Source: Cercis canadensis
Taxonomy: Eukaryota; Streptophyta; Magnoliopsida; Fabales; Fabaceae
Direction: 5' to 3'
Assembly: GCA_003255065.1 (NCBI GenBank)
Contig: QAOA01006485.1
Coordinates: 157,709-221,708 of the forward strand
Length of the DNA: 64,000 nt
Shown here: positions 32,714-43,717 of the stretch, in pieces
How positions within the stretch are numbered: position 1 is the stretch's first letter
Layout: each line of letters opens with the position of its first letter
The notes under the pieces: model-generated
What the model saw: the letters and a program-made list of their open reading frames with translations, nothing else
What the model was told of the DNA's origin: nothing
Database searches by the model: none
Position numbers and translations under genes: made by a program

Positions 32714-35540
32714 ATGCATATATTAATAAATCATAATGGTCGTATGTACAATGGGTCCCAAGGTGTAATGTGTGAGGGGCTGACAATTTATGGGTTGAAC
32801 TTGAAAAAAACATGTCGATTGGATAGATTAAAATTCCATATCCACACTAAAATGAAACTTCAAGCACATGAAGTGGTTGAAAAGATAACTTATAGATTCC
32901 CAATTTCAGTTAATCTATTGTTTTATCATGCATTTGAATTAGGATCTGATGAAGATGTTCAGATAATGTTTGAGAATAATGTTCAACATCCTACTTTGGA
33001 TCCAATTGAGATATATGTAGACATTAAGACTATGAATGTTGGTGGAGATGGAAGTCAACCTGAAGCTATTAAAGAATGTGGCCAAGTTTATTCCCTTGTT
33101 CCTATCCTTCATACAGTCAACTGGGGATAAAAGTCAAGCCTTGTTATGAATCGGAGGTTGGTGGAGATGGAGGTCAACCTGAAGCTGTTGAAAAATGTGG
33201 CCCAAATTCATTCCCTTGTTCCTATCCTCCATACAGTCAACTAGGGATAGAAGTCGAACCTTGTTATGAAAGGTTAGTTCACATGGATTTCAATATAGTT
33301 TGGCTACTTCTAGTTAAACGCATATATTAGAAGGAGGCTATGGGTATGAAAGTAGTGACCTGTGGCTATGTTCACAGTGGTGGCATTGAAGAACATGAAG
33401 CTGGATGTAGCGAACGTAGAGGTGAACGGAAAAACATAAGTCGTGGCAATTCACCTATTGATCCTTTAATTGACAACAGTGATGATGAAGATCATGATTA
33501 CAACCTAGACATTGGAGAATCAAATGGTGATAAGGAAAGGAAAGACTTGATAGACCTTAATGTGGAGCCGCTGAGCCAGGAACCAATATAGGAGGCGATC
33601 CTACCGCATTATAGATACATTAATTAGGAGGTAATGCAGACAGATGAGGATGCTAAATAAGTAACGAGGAGCAACCAATGACAGAGAGGTGATGAGCTAC
33701 AAATTGGTCAGAAGTTCGAAAGCAAATAATATTTTCAATTAGCTATAAAGCAATACTCACTTCATGTGCACCAACATTTCCATGTGAAGGAGTTCAAACT
33801 TAACAAATTGAGTTTGATATGTTCAAACAATGTTGATGTATACAATTGGAAACTTTAGGCATGTTGATAAAGCAAAAGCAAGACTTGAGAGATAAGAAAG
33901 TACAATGGGCCTTACACTTGCACAAATGCAATCTTAACACAAGATCATAACAAACTAGATATTAAGGTAATTGTAGCAATCATTACTAGAATAGTTCAGG
34001 AAAATGCCGGTGTGTTTATAAAGCTGATAAAAGAGCATATAAAGAGCACTTTTTTTTTTTTTTTTTTATCAAATATCATACAGGAAAGCATGACTTGTAA
34101 AGGAAAGAGCAACTGCTACAGTATATGGTGATTGGAATGAGAGTTACAATTTGCTACCCAAATGGATGGCTTCACTTGAAAAACACGCACTTGGAATTGT
34201 CGTTGAATGGTGCCTAGATGATTAATGGAATGGAAAACCACCAAATGATCATACATTGAAGATATTTTGACGTGTCTTCTGGGCATTTAAGTCATGCATT
34301 GCCACATTAAGTTCTGCAAGATAGTAGTCCAAATTGATAGGACTTTCCTATACGAGAAGTACAGTGGGTCCCTCCTCATTGCCATTACACAAGGTGGCTC
34401 TCAGTCACCATTGCCTTTAGTTTATGCCGTCGTGGAAGGTAAAATCCAAAGATGCTTGGTCATGGTTTTTGATACTTATGAGACAGCAAGTCACTAGGGA
34501 CATGAAAAATCTAGAAATAATTTTAGACTGCCATATTAGCATCATCTCATCCATTGAAGACAAATGGTCCACCATTAGTGCATCATTTTTTCTGTTTGCG
34601 TCATGTGATGAGCAATTGGAACAATGCCTTTAAGAATGTCTCTATGAAGCACCAAATCTATAGAGTTAGTAAGAATATGAGTCTAACTAAGCAATTTGAT
34701 ATTATTTTTAGTATTTGCATAAAATAAATATTTTTGAAACATCTTTTATAGATGTCCAGTTTGAGTCTGTCAAATTCAAGGAATTAATGACAGACATACA
34801 AATCGACTGCCCCGATAATTGTTTATGAATGTATATAAATGATATTGACCCAACGAAATAGATGCAACAAGGAGACCCTCAGGATAGATAGTATGACCTA
34901 ATGATGACATATTAAAGGGGGTTTCCAACATGCTTATCACTATCCTTGTTAGAGTCATATATTACAAAATGAACCCTATTTTCATTGAGAGACGATAAAT
35001 AGCTCGGGCAAGGTTAGCGAGTAGATAAATATGGATAGATGATACTGATAAGAAATGCATGAGAACGCCCATCATTCCTCTTCACACAAGCCAATACTAT
35101 TTGATAGGGATACAAGATCTTTTGAAGTAAAGGAGACATTCGATTATGCTAAAAGGGCGAGTGGGCAAATTTTTCATCTGAATCTAAATAAGAGAAAATG
35201 CAGATGTGGTAAGTTTCAAGCACTCCATATTCTGTGTTAGCATGTGATTTCTTCTTGTGCCTCTATTAGAGTAGATGTATGTAGTTATGTATATTCTACT
35301 TAACACTTATTTCATGCTTATGGTAGGCAGTTTAGCCCAATTAATGAAGAAGAGTGTTGGCCAACTGTAGACGGACTAATGGTCATCCTTAATCCTACAA
35401 AGCTCCGAGCAAAAAGACGGCCTAAATTAACTTGTATACACAATGAAATGGATTGGGGCAAAGGTTTAAGGAGCGCACTAAGATACAGGCTGTGTCGCAT
35501 GGAAGGGCCTAATAGCCAGAGCTGTCTAAACAGAAAACAA
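32714..35540 (+). pseudogene. MuDR-type (MULE) transposase, decayed
   Basis: Blocks in the order expected for a plant MURA-like transposase lie on the plus strand in shifting frames. An N-terminal region at 32714-33130 is followed by an acidic linker (DNSDDEDHDYN) near 33470. A MuDR DNA-binding-type block (YNGPYTCTNAIL) lies near 33900. The DDE transposase region near 34080-34640 includes KWMASLEKHALGIVVEW and VQIDRTFLYEKYSG with the first catalytic Asp. A SWIM-type zinc finger (CRCGKFQALHILC) lies near 35190-35240, followed by a Lys/Arg-rich C-terminus. Many stops and shifts plus a 19-base T-run near 34050 show it is dead. A 119-base tandem duplication lies within it (33041 and 33160). Such proteins cut and move Mutator elements; this copy could not. 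Confidence 0.8.
33041..33278 (+). repeat. 119-bp tandem duplication inside MULE gene
   Basis: GGTGGAGATGGA at 33041 and again at 33160 begin two adjacent similar units that both encode a GGDGxQPEA motif. The 119-base offset is not a multiple of three. The first unit lacks one base relative to the second, so the ancestral unit was probably 120 bp. Confidence 0.8.
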
Positions 35541-36059
35541 GATCAACCATGATCAGGAGTTTCTATTGCTTCTTATTCATGTTGTATCTATTGGCTAACT
35601 GAAAGTAAAATATTCATGCATGATTTGTCCCTTTTTCTATATCATTGCATCATTTTATCTCTCTTTGTTTCCCGTTCTTTATCTAACATTCATATGAATG
35701 TTTATGATTTAAGTGTTGTTATAAAAATGATGGTTAACAAGTTGTCAAAATGGTGTTACAATATATATTCGGAGACATTTTTCGAATGTGTGGGCGTCAC
35801 TGGATGTTAGATAGTGAATTTTGGTATCCGTTAAACCCAATGTTGCACGATTCCCCCAAGTACATAGTATAATGTTGATGGAATGAAAACATAGAGAAGT
35901 TCAGTCTAAAATTTTGTACGAGTTGGCAATGATCAGAAACATTTGTGCCCCATGATGTTTGGTGATACACATGCCAAGGCAAAATATGATAGAGTTGCAA
36001 TCGGCTTTGTATCATATAAGAGAAGAAAATAATTATATACTGTCAAAATGTACCCGAAG
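35541..36059. other. Intergenic, no gene recognised
   Basis: Flank of the MULE remnant. Short open frames have no recognisable features. No terminal repeat was identified. Confidence 0.45.
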
Positions 36060-36660
36060 GTCACTACGACGCGGATGGCGAAATAAAAAGATATTTAAAT
36101 TTTCGAAATGAAAACTCTGGAGTCGCCACCAATTGTATTAAGAAAATAGGGAACAATTGGAAAACCTTTTTTTTATTTATTAAATAAAAGAAAAATCGGT
36201 CTACGAACCAAAGAGGGTTCGGGAGTCTGTTTATGCATGGGGAAGGTGTTAGACACCCCACAGCATCTGTCTAAAGACGATTACCCTAAATTAGTTGTGC
36301 AAATAGAATATGGCCAAATATGTATATTTTATTTACCCCAGAATAATAAATTGATTATAAGAATATCTGACAAAAATAAGAACCCAGAATTTAAACGTGT
36401 AATGCATGAATTATCTACCAAGACCCAAATCTTTCCACCCCTTCATCGCATGAAGTGACCGTCTAGGGTGGCGCTACCTTCACCTAGATCGGATAGAGAA
36501 AGGNTAGATTGGATAGAGAAAGGCATTCCATATAGGACTGACTCACCTTATCCTCCCATGATAAGTGAAGGGGCATGCGGATACTACGCGACACAGGTAT
36601 ATTTTTACATGCAATGCAAATACATGACTTTAAATATTACAAAACTTGTCTCAAAATCTA
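36060..36660. repeat. Possible LTR fragment of a Ty3/gypsy element
   Basis: Phrases such as 'ggagtcgccaccaat', 'agagggttcgggagt' and 'ggggaaggtgttagacacc' are familiar from LTRs of Tat/Ogre-type plant retroelements. No TG/CA ends, primer site or coding region were found. A single N at 36504 splits two near-identical 19-base flanks. The call rests on memory of common repeats. Confidence 0.35.
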
Positions 36661-36904
36661 AGTATTGAGAAATTTTAAATTACATCCAAAAAAAAATAAA
36701 TAAAAGATAAATAAAACAGCGTTCTTGCTCCACGCTTGCATTTGGATATATTCCGGTTGGGCCTTCCAATTTGCTTGTACTAATAATTACTATGAATTAT
36801 GTTCGAGGATGCTCATATATACAAAACATAAAGTAGGCAAGACTGAAAGACTTATGGTTCTTAAGAGACAAAACTGAGAGTGAACTAGAGCCAAAACTTA
36901 GAGT

Positions 36905-37760
36905 GAAATAGACATGCAAAAATTCTAAAAATTATATACACATGTCCTACGGTTTTAATAAAATCAACATTACTTAATTTGGATTTGTACAACTGCAGAA
37001 AAAAAATGAAAGACTGAACACTGCCAGAGATAAGGCATCAGTGTCAGTGCAACCTTGAGCAGCTAAATTCAAACTCGAATTGGTAAATGAAAAAAATCTA
37101 AAAATTTCACTCATTGAAGCTACACATCTTACTGTTCTAATGAGATAAGAAACAAGTAAAATGGAGCTGTACAACTTCAGAAAAAAAATGAAACACCGAA
37201 CACTGCCAGGGATAGGGCATCAGTGTCAATGTAACATTATGCAGCTATGTTCAAACTCGAACTGGCAGTAAAGTACACATGCAAAAAATCTAAAAATTTC
37301 ACAAATTGAAGCTACACATCTTATGGTTCTAATGAGATGAGAACCACGTAAAATGGAGCTGTACAACTTCAGAAACAAATGAAACACCGAACACTGCCAG
37401 GGATAGGCATCAGTGTTAGTGTAACATTAAACAACTATGTTCAAACTCGAACTGGCAGTAAACTACAAATTCAAAAAATCTAAAAATTTCACACATTGAA
37501 GCTAAACATCTTACGGTTCTAATGAGATAAGAACCACGTAAAATGGAGCTGTACAACTTCAGAAACAAATGAAACACCGAACACTGCCAGGGATAGGGCA
37601 TCAGTGTCAGTGTAACATTAAACAGCTATGTTCAAGCTTGAAATGGTAGTAAACTAAACATTTTAAAAAAAATCTAAAAATTTCACACAATGAATCTACA
37701 CATCTTACGGTTCTAATGAGATAAGAACCATGTAAAAGGGAGCTGTACAACTTCAGAAAA
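36905..37760. repeat. Tandem array of about 190-bp units
   Basis: Four-plus units share 'aaaatggagctgtacaacttcag', 'acactgccagggatagggc', 'gttcaaactcgaactggcag', 'tctaaaaatttcac' and 'ttctaatgagataagaa'. Unit starts at about 36977, 37157, 37350, 37540 and 37734 give periods of 180-194. A partial unit begins near 36905. No long open frame runs through the array. It ends about 60 bases before the Copia 2 fragment. Confidence 0.88.
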
Positions 37761-37815
37761 ATTCAAGAAATGACACACACTAATAGAGAATCAAATAGGA
37801 ACTAAACTTAAAACT

Positions 37816-40136
37816 TTAAGGACTGACAATGATATGGAGTTTCTTTTAGAGTAGTTTAATGAGTTTTCTAGGAAGAAAGAAATTCAAAGGCACAAAACTG
37901 TTGCAAGAACTCCTCAGTAGGATGGCTTGGCAGAAAGGATGAACAAAATTATCCTGGAACGTGTCAGATGCATGTTGTTAAGTGCAGGACTACCTAAAAG
38001 CTTATGGGGTGAAGCTGCTACTATTGCTATACATTTGATCAACAGATGTCCATCTTTTGCTATAGGTTTTAAAACACCTATGGAGCTGTGGAATGGGAGA
38101 CTTGCAGATTACTCTCATTTGAGGGTGTTTGGTGCTTTGGCTTTTGCACATGTCAAGCAAGACAAGCTTGGTGCTAGAGCAATCAGGTGTGCATTCATAG
38201 GATACCCTATTGGAGTCAAGGGATACAAGCTAAGGATGATGAAACCGAGTGAGCCTAAGTGCATAGTGAGCTGGGATGTAACCTTTGATGAAACTAGAAT
38301 GGCTATGTTGGACAAAGACCAAGGAGAAACCATCAGCAAGAAATTTGAGCAAGAAAGTACTCAAATTGAGGTGGAGTTACCAACTCACCATGTTAATGAA
38401 TAGATGATTCAAACTGAAGAGGAAGCTGGAGTTGAACAACTTCTTGAACCAGTTTAGAATGAGTATTGCTTGGTCAAAGATAGAGCAAGGAGAAGAATCA
38501 TACCACCTAAGAGATTTGGCTATGCTGATCTCATTTGTTATGCTCTGAATGTTGCTAAAGAAATTCAAGACCCTGAGCCTACAAATTTCAAAGAAGCACT
38601 CAAGGGGAGAGACAGTCACAACTGGTTAGCAACAAAGAAAGAGGAAATGAAGTCACTGAATAAGAACAAGACTTGGGTTCTGGTTAATCTACCTAAAAAT
38701 CAAAGGGTAATGGGCTGTAAATGGATCTTCAAAAGAAAGGAAGGTATTCAGGGAGTTAAGAAAGCCAGATTTAAAGCAAGACTTGTGGCCAAGGGATTTA
38801 CACAAGTTGAAGGAGTTGATTTCAATGAAATTTTTTCACCGGTTGTAAAGCATTGTTCGATTAGAATCCTATTGTCTTTAGTGAATCAGATTGACCTTGA
38901 ACTAGAGCAACTAGATGTTAAAACAACATTCCTTCATGGTGATCTAGAGGAAACCATATACATGGAGTAACCTGAAGGCTTTATTGAAGACAAGAATATG
39001 TTTGCTAAAGAAGTCATTATATGGTTTGAAGCAAAGTCCAAGGTAGTGGTATAAAAGATTTGATGACTTTCTAATGAAAATGAATTTCCAGAGGAGTAGT
39101 TATGACAATTGTGTTTATATTTTGAGACAAAATGATAAATCACCTCTGTACTTTCTATTATATATAGATGACATTTTAATAGCCAGTTCAAGTAAAGCAA
39201 AGATTGATAAACTCAAAACAAAGTTGAATTCTGAGTTTGAGATGAAGGAGCTTTAGAGCTGTGAAGAAGATTCTGGGAATGGACATCATTAGGGACAGAT
39301 CAAAAGGGGAATTACTCCTATCACAACAAGGCTACATGAAAAGAGTAGTTGAGAGGTTTAGAATGCATATGTCTAAACCAATTTCAACTCCTTTGGGGCA
39401 ACACTATGAACTTTCTGTCCAACAAGCACCTAGCACATATGAAGAAAGGGTTAGAATGGTGGCAATCCTAAATGCAAGTGGAGTTGGAAGCATTATGTAT
39501 GACATGGTGTGTAGTAGACTAGATTTGGCTCATGTTGTGAGTGTTGTTAGTAGATTCATGGCAGATCCAGGACCAACACATTGGAAAGCTCTAAAGTGGG
39601 TACTAAGATACTTGAATGGCTCTTTGGCTTCTGGTTTGAAGTTCAAGAGGGGACTCCAAGATGAAGAAGCAATCAAGGGATATGTAGATTCAGATTATGC
39701 AGGAAATGTTGATACAAGGAAGTCCTTATCAGGATATGTATTTACATTGTTTGGCACTGCTGTCAGTTGGAGGTCTATGCTTTAGTATGTGATAGCCTTG
39801 TCTACAACTCAAGCTGAGTATATAGTCCTAGCAGACGGTGTTAAGGAAGCTCTGTGGCTCAGAGGCATGATTGGTGAACTTGATATCATTCAAGATAGTA
39901 TCTCAGTGTACTGTGATAGTCAAAGTGTCATGCAGCTCTCAAAACAACAAGTTCATCATGAGAGGTCAAAACATATTGATGTTAGACTCCATTTTATTCA
40001 AGATGTGATTGAGACTCAGGAGGTTCTGGTGGAGAAGGTAGCATTTGAAGAAAATCCAGCTGATGTATTCACAAAGTCATTGCCTCATACTAAGTTCAAG
40101 CATTGCTTGGACTTAATGGGGTTCTGTGAAGGATAA
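37816..40136 (+). pseudogene. Copia 2 pol remnant (integrase C-half, RT, RNase H)
   Basis: The 3' half of a Copia polyprotein from a different lineage than Copia 1. Integrase begins inside the TDN-type catalytic motif (37816) and continues through the Glu of GLAERMNK. Reverse transcriptase shows WIFKRKEG, LDVKTTFLHGDLE and LLYIDDILIAS. RNase H has GYVDSDYAGN and ALSTTQAEY. Gag, protease and the front of integrase are gone, with the tandem array in their place. Several stops fall where Gln is expected (Q-TAG-D before GLAERM, E-TAA-P, R-TAG-W, L-TAG-Y), and there is a frame change near 39250. Not functional. Confidence 0.92.
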
Positions 40137-40186
40137 ACCATAAGAGGGAGAGCAGCACTTGATTGAACTTTTTTGATTTAAGAGAC

Positions 40187-40198
40187 AAGGTGGAGAAA
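40187..40198 (+). other. Polypurine tract of Copia 2
   Basis: AAGGTGGAGAAA lies about 50 bp after the pol stop codon, the usual Copia position. Instead of a recognisable Copia 3' LTR, an Athila-like LTR sequence follows within two bases. Confidence 0.65.
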
Positions 40199-40200
40199 TG

Positions 40201-41664
40201 TGTTGAGTGAATTTTACACTCACTTTTTAGGTGTCCTAGCTTAAATAATTGAGAAGTTTNACACTCACTTTTTAGGTGTCCTAGCTTAAATAATTGAGAA
40301 GTTTTGGAGATCAAATGGCTATTTAATGAGATTTTTATGTCAAATTGCAGATCCTATGGACTTGAGCAAAGAAACAAGGATTTTTGAGGAGTTTGAGGAC
40401 ATAAACCAAAGCTTGGATGCTCAGAAGCATCAGAAGGGAGAATCTGGCAGCAGCCCAGCGCCGCACCCCTCAAAATACAGAGGTGTGGCGCCCGAAAATG
40501 CCAAGAACCAGATTTTCCAACAGCTCAGGGGTGCACCCCTTGAACAGTAGCGCCGCACCCCCCGCATGCGAAAAAATACAGATTTTGGGACAGTAGCTCA
40601 GCGCCGCACCCCTCAAAATACAGAGGTGCGGCGCCCGAAAATGCCAAGAACCAGATTTCTTCCAGCAGCTCAGAGGTGCGGCGCCCAAACTTCAGAGGTG
40701 CGGCGCTCGAAGTTAATTTTGCAGACATGGCTTATTTTCTCTTGGGTTTTAGGGCTTTAGAGTGAGGGATATAAATAGGAGACTAGGGATTTAGAAGGGG
40801 GTTCGTTCTTAGACACTCTTGGAGGCACAAAGGAGGCAAAGGAAGGATTGAAGGGAGGAGATGCAAGGCTAATTCGACCTTCAAACCAGAGTTTTTCTTC
40901 TTTTACCTTTAAATCATGTCTCAATTTTATTCTTTCTTGTTCTCTTCATCTAGTATGAACTAATTCTCTTATCTAGGGTACGATGTAGCCTAATTAGGAC
41001 CAGCTGTAGTTTCATATGAAGTTAATTTCATTATTTATCTTTTAAATTTGAGCGTTTATCTCTTCTCTTAATGCTTCTGATTGTCTGGCCAATAATTAGA
41101 TGAATTGTTAATCACAATGAGACCGGAAGGAGAGTTGTGTGTCAAGTTCCTTGGGGTAAATGCCATGAGTTACAGGGATGATAGGAATATACCTCCATGG
41201 CTTATGTAATCAGTCAAAAAGATCCACAAAACTAAATGAATTCGTAATTATTGTAAGTCGTATAGGGATATACAGGGTTAGTAATTAAGGGATACTTACA
41301 CTAGACCTTGGGAGAGGCTAGTGAATAAATTAGGGAATCTTGATTAGCAAATAGGAAGGTAAATTGGAGTTAATGGAATATGGAATGAAAGCTGGGAGTA
41401 ATTATGGTGAAGTCGGAACCCTAGGTGCTTCTCTCTTGCTGAATCTATAATTTTTCTGGTTTAATTTGCTATTTTTCTGGTTTACATTGTTTTCATTCTA
41501 TTTTTAGTTGTTTCATTGAAATATCTTCTTATCGATTGATTAGATAAAGTTAAGGTTAACCCTATTTCGGTAGTTGGTACATTAGTCCTCGTGGGAACGA
41601 TAAATTGATCTCATTTTATTACTTGCAAACGACAACGTACACTTGCGTTGGAATTTTCACAACA
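40201..41664 (+). repeat. Athila-like LTR (family A), 5'-truncated, solo
   Basis: Collinear with the 3' LTR at 57293-58706, including a TATAAATAG at 40770-40778, the GC-rich 'gtgcggcgccc' repeats near 40460-40710, and the terminal 'cttgcgttggaattttcacaaca'. It lacks the first roughly 90 bases of the full LTR. No primer binding site follows it, so it is a solo or recombined LTR. Its last 44 bases recur at 41712-41755. Confidence 0.82.
40216..40304. repeat. 44-bp direct duplicate around single N (assembly artefact)
   Basis: 40216-40259 and 40261-40304 are identical 44-base sequences separated by one N at 40260, as left by an unmerged overlap. Confidence 0.85.
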
Positions 41665-41711
41665 ACCATCTTGAGGAAAAGTGTTGAATATTGGGAGAAA
41701 GGATAACATAA

Positions 41712-41755
41712 ACTTGCAAACGACAACGTACACTTGCGTTGGAATTTTCACAACA
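41712..41755 (+). repeat. Second copy of LTR-A terminal 44 bp
   Basis: Identical to 41621-41664 by eye, 47 bases further on. It is joined directly to the interior of an LTR of family B, so it marks a recombination junction between two LTR families. Confidence 0.75.
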
Positions 41756-43717
41756 TTTTCATAAGTTTAAATCTACTTTTGTAGGTTTTTGTTTTGGAAG
41801 ACCTTGAAATCAATTTAGATGCAAGACGGTGCAAGAAATGAGAAAAATCATGCATTTTGGATTGAAGGCAAAGACTTAGGCACCGCAGCCCCCACTCACG
41901 GCGCCCTAACACAATGACTACCAAGATTTCAGGAAAGTGGGCGCCGCAGTGCCCTAGGGTCAGGAATCAGAGACAGAAGTCTAGAAAGAAGGGTGCCACA
42001 GCCCCCTATACTAGGCACTACAACGCCCTGGAACATGAAAATTGAGCACCATAGCACTATGTACCAAGTGCCGCAGCGCCCTATCATCTGGAATCAACAA
42101 GGCACAGCAAAAACTAAGGCACCGCAACCCCCTAGACCAAGCGCCGCAGCGCCCATCAGGCAAACACCAGGAGGCTATAGCGCTCAAACCCAAGGCTGCA
42201 GCCCCCAACGGTCAACTCGGGATTTGACTTATGAACTTCCTAATTTCACTAGGACTCTTACTTTATTTTAATTCCTTTTCTTTCTAAAATTCCTAGGACC
42301 TATAAATAGGACTCTTAAAGTCTAAATTAGGGTTCCACACTTTAGAGAGAAGAGGAAATAGGTGAAGAGGATTGAAGCTTGAAGATCGATATTTTCGGCA
42401 TCGAATCGTCACATCCAATAGTTTATTTCTTCATCTCTCTCTTGTAACTAATGTCTAATATATGTGTGAAGTTATTTTTCACAGTGCCCTAAGGTCAGGA
42501 ATCAGAAATAGAAGTCTAGAAAGAAGGGCGTTGCAGCGCCACAACACCCTGGAACGTGAAAATTGGGCGCCATAGCGCCCTGTACCAAGCGCCGCAATGC
42601 CCTATCATCTGGAATCAACAAGGCATAGCAGAAACTAGGGCACCGCAGGGCCCTAGACTAGGCACCGCAGCGCCCTAGACCAGGTGCCCATCAGGCAAAC
42701 ACTAAGAGGCTGCAGCGCCCAAACCCAAGGCTGCAGCCCATGACGGTCAACTTGGGATTTGACTTCTGAACTTCCTAATTTCACTAGGACTCTTACTTTA
42801 TTTTAATTCCTTTTCTTTCTAAACTTCTTAGGACCTATAAATAGGACTCTTAAAGTCTAAATTAGGGTTCCACACTTTGGAGAGAAGAGGCAAGAGGAGA
42901 AGAGGATTGAAGCTTGAAGATCGATATTTTCGGCATCGAATCGTCACATCCAATAGTTTATTTCTTCATTTCTCTCTTGTAACTAATGTCTAATATGTGT
43001 GTGAAGTTATTTTCTGCATTCATTATGAACTAATTCCACCATCTAGGGTGGAGATGTAGCCTAGCTTAGGACGGATTGTAATTTCTAACGAATTAATCAA
43101 AAGACCATTTGTTCAATTGACTTTTTAATCTCCATACTTAATGCTTCTATTTGATTGGCCATCAATTTAGATGAGTTGGTGATTACAATTATACTATAAA
43201 GTTAGTAGTAATTGAGGACCATAGGGATTAAAAGCATAAATTGTATAAGGGATAGGAATATATCGTCATGGCTTATGTAGCCGTTAATAAGAACCATAGA
43301 ACGAATTGAATTCTTAGATTATTCGCAATTCACATAGGAATATAGTGGGTTCATAGTTTGGGAATATATTTATTTGACCTTGGGAAAGGATAATAAATAA
43401 CTTAGGGCTTTTGGCTAGCAATTAAGGAGATTATTGTTGATTAATGAATTAGGAATAAAGATCCGAACTAGCTATGGTGAAATCGACATCCTAGATACTT
43501 TCTCACCATATTCTTACTCATTTTATAAGTGATTGTTCTTTGTTTAATAGTTTTGCATTTAATTATTGCCATAATTCACTTATCCATTATCTAGATAAAA
43601 TTGGAATACGAACAATTTTGGTACTTATTAGCTATAGTCTCTGTGGGACGATATTTTATCTCACTTTTTTATTACTTGATTAAGACACGTGCATTTCCAT
43701 ACACTTTTTACGTAACA
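41756..43717 (+). repeat. Athila-like LTR (family B), truncated, with internal duplication
   Basis: The 3' end (about 43540-43717, ending TTTTTACGTAACA) matches the LTRs of the minus-strand element at 58936-59194 and 63480-64000. Its left end is missing. A block of 535 bp is tandemly duplicated (41947-42480 and 42482-43015), so two TATAAATAG promoter boxes are present (42301 and 42836). Each unit has GC-rich 'ccgcagcgccc' repeats. The right end directly abuts LRR coding sequence. Confidence 0.78.

Noticed and set aside
32040..36050. Terminal inverted repeats of the dead MULE
   Set aside because: I compared the flanks by eye and found no convincing inverted pair; the ends appear lost or too diverged.
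36905..37760. CRISPR array
   Set aside because: Units are contiguous tandem repeats of about 190 bp without spacers, in a plant nuclear context.
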